Source of the DNA: Microbacterium caowuchunii | GTDB taxonomy: Bacteria; Actinomycetota; Actinomycetes; Actinomycetales; Microbacteriaceae | Assembly: GCF_008727755.1 (NCBI RefSeq) | Contig: NZ_CP044231.1 | Location: 2,232,001 to 2,296,000, forward strand | Direction of reading: 5' to 3' | DNA length: 64,000 nt | Part shown: piece by piece, positions 59,821-64,000 of the stretch | Numbering within the stretch: position 1 is the stretch's first letter | How the letters are laid out: each line of letters starts with the position of its first letter | The notes under the pieces: model-generated | The model's input: only the letters and a program-made list of their open reading frames with translations | Databases searched by the model: none | Told to the model about the DNA's origin: nothing | Position numbers and translations under genes: made by a program

Positions 59821-60857
59821 GCTGGCTTCCAGACGACGACGAGGACGAGACGGAACTCGACGAATCCGACTTCCGCGCACGGCCGAATCCCAAGGCCAAC
59901 CGCCCCCGCACGAAACGGCGTCCCGCCCACGCGGACGCCCAGATCGCCCGTGTCCTCGGAGTCGACCGCGGCCGGTACGCGGTCCTCGTGGGCGAGGACA
60001 CCCCGGAGGAACACACCGTCGTGGCGACCCGGGCCCGGGAACTGCGCAAGCAGCCCATCGTCACCGGCGACCGCGTGCGCGTCGTGGGCGACACCAGCGG
60101 TGCCGAGGGAACCCTCGCCCGGATGGTGGGGATCGAGCCGCGGACCACGTTGCTGCGCCGGAGCGCCGATGACACGGACCAGGTGGAGCGGGTGATCGTG
60201 GCGAACGCCGATCAGATGCTCGTCGTCGTGGCGGCGGCCGACCCCGAGCCGCGTGCGCGCCTGGTCGATCGCTATCTGATCGCCGCACTCGATGCCGGGG
60301 TACGGCCACTCCTCGTGGTCACCAAGACCGACCTGGCGGACCCCGCGGAATTCCTCGCCCACTTCGAGGGACTGGACCTGGAAGTGTTCACGAGCGCCCT
60401 CGATGAGATGCCGGTCGAGCGGATCGGCGCCGCGCTGATCGGCCACTCGACCGTCTTCGTGGGCCATTCCGGCGTCGGCAAGTCCACGCTCGTGAACCAG
60501 CTCGTGCCGTCCGCCCTGCGAGCCACCGGGCACGTGAACGAGGTCACCGGTCGCGGCCGGCACACCTCGAGTTCGACGGTCTCGCTCCGCTACCGCGGAG
60601 AGGGCGGATCGGGATGGGTCATCGACACCCCCGGGGTCCGCTCCTTCGGCCTCGGACACGTCGACCCCGCGAACGTCCTCCGCGCCTTCACGGAGCTCGC
60701 CGAGGCCGCCGAGGACTGTCCGCGCGGCTGCACGCACCTGCCCGACGCCCCGGACTGCGCGATCATCGAGGCCGTGGCCGAGGGACGCCTGGGGCCGAGC
60801 GCGCCCGCCCGCCTGGACTCGCTGCAGCGCCTGCTGGCCACCTTCGCCCAGCGGTGA
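59817..60857 (+). CDS. rsgA: Ribosome small subunit-dependent GTPase A
   Basis: 346-residue circularly permuted GTPase assisting 30S maturation: an OB fold (about 45-105), then G4 VTKTDL, G1 GHSGVGKST near 216 and G3 DTPGVR, and a C-terminal zinc knuckle CPRGCTHLPDAPDC near 301. The N-terminus is acidic (DDDEDETELDESD). GTG start, translationally coupled to aroA. Confidence 0.94.
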   Translation: MSWLPDDDEDETELDESDFRARPNPKANRPRTKRRPAHADAQIARVLGVDRGRYAVLVGEDTPEEHTVVATRARELRKQPIVTGDRVRVVGDTSGAEGTLARMVGIEPRTTLLRRSADDTDQVERVIVANADQMLVVVAAADPEPRARLVDRYLIAALDAGVRPLLVVTKTDLADPAEFLAHFEGLDLEVFTSALDEMPVERIGAALIGHSTVFVGHSGVGKSTLVNQLVPSALRATGHVNEVTGRGRHTSSSTVSLRYRGEGGSGWVIDTPGVRSFGLGHVDPANVLRAFTELAEAAEDCPRGCTHLPDAPDCAIIEAVAEGRLGPSAPARLDSLQRLLATFAQR

Positions 60858-60888
60858 CCCGGGCGAGCGGCGACCCGGCGCGATTGAA

Positions 60889-60894
60889 TACGCT
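60889..60894 (+). promoter_or_regulatory. -10 element (TACGCT), leaderless promoter of the peroxiredoxin gene
   Basis: TACGCT with a 6-nt spacer (ggaggc) to the ATG at 60901. Confidence 0.5.
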
Positions 60895-60900
60895 GGAGGC

Positions 60901-61368
60901 ATGAGTACACTCAGCCCCGGCGACATCGCCCCCGATTTCACGCTCGTCGACCAGGACGACGCGACGCTCTCCCTCCACGACCTGCGCGGACACCGCGTCA
61001 TCCTCTACTTCTACCCGGCCGCGATGACGCCGGGCTGCACGACGCAGGCCTGCGACTTCCGGGACAGCCTGTCCTCCCTGGAGGCTGCCGGCTACACCGT
61101 GCTGGGTATCTCGCGCGACACCCCGGCGAAGCTCCGGGAGTTCCGCGAGCGCGACGAGCTGACCTTCCGTCTGCTGTCGGACCCCGACCACGCCGTCCAC
61201 GAGGCGTACGGAGCATGGGGCGAGAAGATGAACTACGGCAAGCGCATCGAGGGGGTGCTCCGCTCCACCTTCGTCATCGACGAGGAGGGACGTGTCGAGC
61301 ACGCCCAGTACAACGTGAAGGCGACGGGGCACGTCAAGCGGCTCCGTAGCCTTCTCGGCATCGACTGA
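60901..61368 (+). CDS. bcp: Thioredoxin-dependent peroxiredoxin (Bcp/PrxQ)
   Basis: 155 residues: YPAAMTPGCTTQACDFRD carries the peroxidatic Cys46 and, five residues on, resolving Cys51, the PrxQ arrangement. GISRDTPAKLREFRE and the C-terminal HVKRLRSLL are typical. It detoxifies peroxides with thioredoxin. It sits close to the SigH thiol-stress locus but has its own leaderless -10. Confidence 0.94.
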   Translation: MSTLSPGDIAPDFTLVDQDDATLSLHDLRGHRVILYFYPAAMTPGCTTQACDFRDSLSSLEAAGYTVLGISRDTPAKLREFRERDELTFRLLSDPDHAVHEAYGAWGEKMNYGKRIEGVLRSTFVIDEEGRVEHAQYNVKATGHVKRLRSLLGID

Positions 61369-61383
61369 GGCCGCCAGGAGGGG

Positions 61384-61782
61384 TCAGGGCGCGTCGGGGG
61401 ACGCGCCCTCGGCCTTGGCACTCTTGCGCGCAGCGGCGACGAGCAGGACGAAGGTGATGATCGCCGGGACGGCCAGCTCGAGGCCGAGCAGCGGGTGGGC
61501 GTAGGCGCCCGTGGCGGCACCCAGCGCGATCGCGAGGATGAGCAGCTGCGTCACGATGCCGCCCGATCGTCCCCAGGAGCGCCCCCGCATCACGGCGACG
61601 CCGAAGGCGACCACCGCCGCCGCGCAGATCACCGTGAGCACGAGGAGTGCGAGAGCCGTGTCGATCACGGCGGTGTCTCCGCCGAAGATCGCGCCTGCCT
61701 GCATGACGGCGAGCACGGCGATCCCGATCCCCTCGAGCACCAGGAAGCCGCCCGCGATGGTGCTCAGCAGGTCATGACGCAT
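61384..61782 (-). CDS. Hypothetical four-helix membrane protein
   Basis: 132 residues with four predicted membrane helices, a helical hairpin layout and a basic cytoplasmic tail (AARKSAKAEG). I recognise no family. GGAG lies just before the ATG at 61782. Convergent with the peroxiredoxin gene at 15 bases and divergent from whiB1. Confidence 0.6.
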   Translation of the reverse strand: MRHDLLSTIAGGFLVLEGIGIAVLAVMQAGAIFGGDTAVIDTALALLVLTVICAAAVVAFGVAVMRGRSWGRSGGIVTQLLILAIALGAATGAYAHPLLGLELAVPAIITFVLLVAAARKSAKAEGASPDAP

Positions 61783-62024
61783 GGGTTCTCCGCTCCGATG
61801 GGATGTTGTGGTGATCGCTCGACGTGAGTATCCGGTGAATACGGATGAAACAGGCTCTGAATGCTTGATTCGGCCTGCGCGCTGTGAAACGATTGACCAC
61901 GTCGTGTGCTCCCCACAGCGGCGTGGGGCGAGCTTCCTGCTCGCACAACAGACAGGGTATCGGACCCGAGTTCCTCCTGTTTCCCACCCGACATCTTTCT
62001 CTACATTCGAGGAGCACAACAAGC

Positions 62025-62273
62025 ATGGATTGGCGCGACAAATCGGCCTGCCTCACGGTCGACCCGGAGCTGTTCTTCCCGGTTGGCAACACCGGACCCG
62101 CGGTCGATCAGATCGAGAAGGCTAAGGCTGTGTGCGCCCGCTGCACGGTGACCGAGGTCTGCCTGCAGTACGCCCTCGAGACCGGCCAGGACTCCGGTGT
62201 CTGGGGTGGCCTGTCCGAAGACGAGCGCCGAGCTCTCAAGCGCCGCGCCGCACGCGCCCGCCGCGCTTCCTGA
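62025..62273 (+). CDS. whiB1: WhiB-family transcriptional regulator, WhiB1 type
   Basis: 82 residues with four cluster ligands Cys9, Cys37, Cys40 and Cys46 (C-x27-C-x2-C-x5-C), the turn DSGVWGGLSEDERRALKRR and a basic C-terminus for DNA contact. The sequence follows M. tuberculosis WhiB1 closely (MDWR..., DPELFFPVGNTGPA), an essential nitric-oxide-sensing [4Fe-4S] protein that binds the primary sigma factor. GAGGAG lies about 10 nt before the ATG. The 242-base upstream gap probably holds its promoter and that of the divergent membrane gene; I see no clear boxes there. Confidence 0.95.
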   Translation: MDWRDKSACLTVDPELFFPVGNTGPAVDQIEKAKAVCARCTVTEVCLQYALETGQDSGVWGGLSEDERRALKRRAARARRAS

Positions 62274-62277
62274 TCCT

Positions 62278-62331
62278 CACCGCCCCGCCAGGGGACGCCT
62301 CCGCGTCCTCCCGGCGGGGCGGTGTCTTTCT
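62278..62331. terminator. Bidirectional terminator between whiB1 and pdtaS
   Basis: CACCGCCCCGCC (62278-62289) pairs with GGCGGGGCGGTG (62313-62324), and an inner stem GGACGC/GCGTCC closes a ctcc loop. It is followed by TCTTTCT on the plus strand, the most U-rich tail in the window. Confidence 0.85.
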
Positions 62332-62335
62332 CCGC

Positions 62336-63829
62336 TCAGACCTGAGCGCGCGCGATGTACCGCAGTGGGATGTCGATGGTCACTTCGGTGCCGCTGCCCA
62401 TGATGGTGTGCCAGTCGATCGTCCCGCCCAGCTCCCCCTGGATCAGCGTCCGGACGATCTGCGTCCCGAGCCCTCGCCCGACCTGTCCCTCCGGGAGCCC
62501 CACCCCGGTGTCGCGGACCCGGACCTCCAGGCTCTCCTCCGTGCGCTCGGCGGCGATCTCCACCTCGCCCTCCTGACCGGCGAGACCGTGCTCCACGGCG
62601 TTCGTCACGAGTTCGGTGAGCGCCAGCGCGAGGGGCGTCGCATACTCGCTCGGCAGCGGGCCGAAAGTTCCGGTCTTGCGGGTCTTCGCGCGCGTGTTCG
62701 GGGCCGCGGCGACCTCGGCCACGAGCTTGAGCACGCGGGAGAACACCTCGTCGAAGTCGACGCTCTGGGTCAGTCCCTCCGACAGCGTGTCGTGCACGAC
62801 CGCGATCGCGGACACCCGCCGCGTCGCGTGCGCCAGCGCGTCGCGCGCCTCATCGGAATGCGTCCGCCGCGCCTGGATCCGTAGCAGCGAGGCGACGGTC
62901 TGGAGGTTGTTCTTCACGCGGTGGTGGATCTCACGGATCGTCGCATCCTTCGTGATGAGCTCCTGCTCCTGGTGGCGCAGCTCCGTCACGTCACGGCACA
63001 GCACGATCGCTCCGATCCGCGTGCCGTGGTCGCGGAGCGGGATGGCGCGCAGCGACACGGTGACCCCGCGCGCCTCCACATCCGCCCGCCACGGGGCGCG
63101 GCCGGCGACGACGACCGGCAGGGACTCGTCGAACTGGCGCTTCGCCGGGAGGATCTTGGTGATGACCTCGATGAGCGGCTCCCCCTCGAGCTCGTCGTCG
63201 AAGCCCATCCGGTTGAAGGCGGAGAGGGCGTTGGGACTCGCGAACGTCGCCAGCCCGTCGACGTCGACGCGGATGAGGCCGTCCGAGGCCCGCGGGGCTC
63301 CCCGGCGCGGCGCGGTCGGCGCCGCGGGGTCGGGGAACTCCCCCGACGCGATCATGCCGAACAGATCGTCGGCGCAGTCGTTGAACGTGATCTGCTGCCG
63401 GGACGGCGTCCGCGCCTCACCCAGGTTGGTGTGCCGGGTGAGGACGGCCAGGACCGTGGGCGCGGTGCCCGCCGCTCCGCGCGTGCGCATGACCGGGACG
63501 GCCCTGACCCGGGTCGGTGTCTCCTCGAACCAGTCCGGCGAGGCCGAGTCCACGATGCGGCCGGACAGGAACGCCTCGCGCACCTGCGCCCGCCACTGCG
63601 GACGCACCCGGTCGCCCACGATGTCGCGGTAGAAGAGGGTCGCCGCACCGCTCGGGCGGGCGTGTGCGACGGCGATGAACGAGTCGTCCGCCGTCGGCAC
63701 CCAGATCACGATATCGGCGGAGGCGAGGTCGGCGAGGAGCTGACCGTCCCCCGCGAGCCTATGGAGCCACTCCACATCCGCCGGGTCCGAGAAGCCGTGC
63801 GCGTAGACGAGATCACTGAGGGTCGACAC
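62336..63829 (-). CDS. pdtaS: Sensor histidine kinase PdtaS
   Basis: 497 residues: an N-terminal GAF-like domain (about 1-150), a PAS domain (about 185-300), and a HisKA_2 dimerisation domain with the phospho-acceptor in EIHHRVKNNLQTVASLLRIQARR, then a HATPase_c domain (LTELVTNAVEHG, DTGVGLP). It is the soluble kinase that in mycobacteria phosphorylates the ANTAR RNA-binding regulator PdtaR; no pdtaR lies here. The GTG at 63829 has TAGGCT exactly 6 nt upstream. Convergent with whiB1, as in M. tuberculosis. Confidence 0.93.
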   Translation of the reverse strand: MSTLSDLVYAHGFSDPADVEWLHRLAGDGQLLADLASADIVIWVPTADDSFIAVAHARPSGAATLFYRDIVGDRVRPQWRAQVREAFLSGRIVDSASPDWFEETPTRVRAVPVMRTRGAAGTAPTVLAVLTRHTNLGEARTPSRQQITFNDCADDLFGMIASGEFPDPAAPTAPRRGAPRASDGLIRVDVDGLATFASPNALSAFNRMGFDDELEGEPLIEVITKILPAKRQFDESLPVVVAGRAPWRADVEARGVTVSLRAIPLRDHGTRIGAIVLCRDVTELRHQEQELITKDATIREIHHRVKNNLQTVASLLRIQARRTHSDEARDALAHATRRVSAIAVVHDTLSEGLTQSVDFDEVFSRVLKLVAEVAAAPNTRAKTRKTGTFGPLPSEYATPLALALTELVTNAVEHGLAGQEGEVEIAAERTEESLEVRVRDTGVGLPEGQVGRGLGTQIVRTLIQGELGGTIDWHTIMGSGTEVTIDIPLRYIARAQV

Positions 63830-63835
63830 CGTCCC

Positions 63836-63841
63836 AGCCTA
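63836..63841 (-). promoter_or_regulatory. -10 element (TAGGCT), leaderless promoter of pdtaS
   Basis: Minus-strand TAGGCT, 6 nt before the GTG at 63829. Its first three bases are also the TAG stop codon of the upstream gene. Confidence 0.5.
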
Positions 63842-64000
63842 GACGTCGGCCGAGGCGGCCCGCGGGGCGGGCGTGCGCCGGGACTCCCGTCGGCGGGCGC
63901 GCCGCGTCGACGGCAGGATGTCGCCGGGGGCGGGAGGCACGAGCTCGGCCCCGACCACACGGCGGACCGCCGCGACGAGGGCGGACCGCGGAGCGACCTC
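63839..64000 (-). CDS. C-terminal end of an unidentified protein, 5' truncated by the window edge
   Basis: An open frame enters from the right edge and ends at TAG 63839-63841, giving 53 residues. The visible part is VAAVRRVVGAELVPPAPGDILPSTRRARRR followed by an Arg/Ala/Pro-rich tail, possibly disordered. I recognise no family. Its stop lies 9 bases before the pdtaS start. Confidence 0.5.
   Translation of the reverse strand, partial: EVAPRSALVAAVRRVVGAELVPPAPGDILPSTRRARRRESRRTPAPRAASADV

Noticed and set aside
61783..62024. Possible Crp-type site (TGTGA...) upstream of whiB1
   Set aside because: Only the left half-site matches and the right half does not; M. tuberculosis whiB1 is Crp-controlled, but that is not evidence here.
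1..64000. CRISPR arrays, insertion sequences, integrases, replication origin
   Set aside because: No regularly spaced direct repeats, transposase or recombinase genes, or DnaA-box clusters were seen on either strand.

Overview
The window is chromosomal DNA from a high-GC Gram-positive actinobacterium, most likely Microbacteriaceae and probably Microbacterium. The evidence is a GC content near 70%, frequent GTG starts, ATGA/GTGA stop-start overlaps inside operons, and actinobacterial marker genes: a WhiB1-like protein, a SigH/RsrA pair, a fused Kgd-type 2-oxoglutarate dehydrogenase, GuaB1, PdtaS, DUF3097 and DUF2993. I see no transposase, phage or CRISPR array, and no intergenic gap exceeds 300 bases. 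The species call is inference from protein resemblance.

Layout. (1) 1-14 kb: the end of a hexapeptide-repeat protein, an amidase, then a long leftward block prfA, rho, thrB, thrC, hom, lysA, a DUF2993 protein and argS, followed by a transglutaminase-like protein. (2) 13.5-24.5 kb: an SGNH hydrolase, mntP, an oxidoreductase/SRPBCC pair, a leftward three-gene operon (family 2 glycosyltransferase, endo/exonuclease-phosphatase, membrane protein), a rightward three-gene envelope-stress-type operon (LEA-like, holin-like, DUF3618), a universal stress protein, tRNA-Arg(CCG), a CPBP protein, trmB and DUF3097. (3) 24.6-31.5 kb: TPM-domain protein, PspA, arginase-like protein, an HEAVH protein, an iron-box-controlled SIP protein, a phosphatase, an AhpD-like protein and a hydrolase. 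(4) 31.6-40.9 kb: a complete five-gene peptide-type ABC importer, then GNAT, ung, a phosphoribosyltransferase, an MFS exporter and an SDR. (5) 41-53.5 kb: metY, DUF1345, metX, a second MFS protein, a thiamine-binding protein, a GT87 membrane protein, nnrD, an old yellow enzyme, two CBS-domain CNNM/HlyC-type proteins and guaB1. (6) 53.6-64 kb: kgd, rsrA-sigH, aroA-rsgA, a peroxiredoxin, whiB1, pdtaS and the end of one more gene. The last block resembles the whiB1-pdtaS-sigH-aroA-rsgA neighbourhood of Mycobacterium tuberculosis.

How the genes work together. The window holds most of the aspartate-family branch: Hom makes homoserine, ThrB and ThrC convert it to threonine, MetX and MetY convert it to homocysteine, and LysA makes lysine from diaminopimelate. 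Oxidative and envelope stress functions recur (SigH/RsrA, Bcp-like peroxiredoxin, AhpD-like protein, UspA, PspA/TPM, WhiB1).

The most striking non-gene signal is regulatory. Fifteen genes that begin transcription units have a TANNNT hexamer ending exactly 6 nt before the start codon, which predicts leaderless mRNAs. Other notable signals are two-armed intergenic palindromes, strong terminators (one a 25-bp perfect inverted repeat), a DtxR/IdeR-like iron box, and a 30-bp tandem repeat inside rho.
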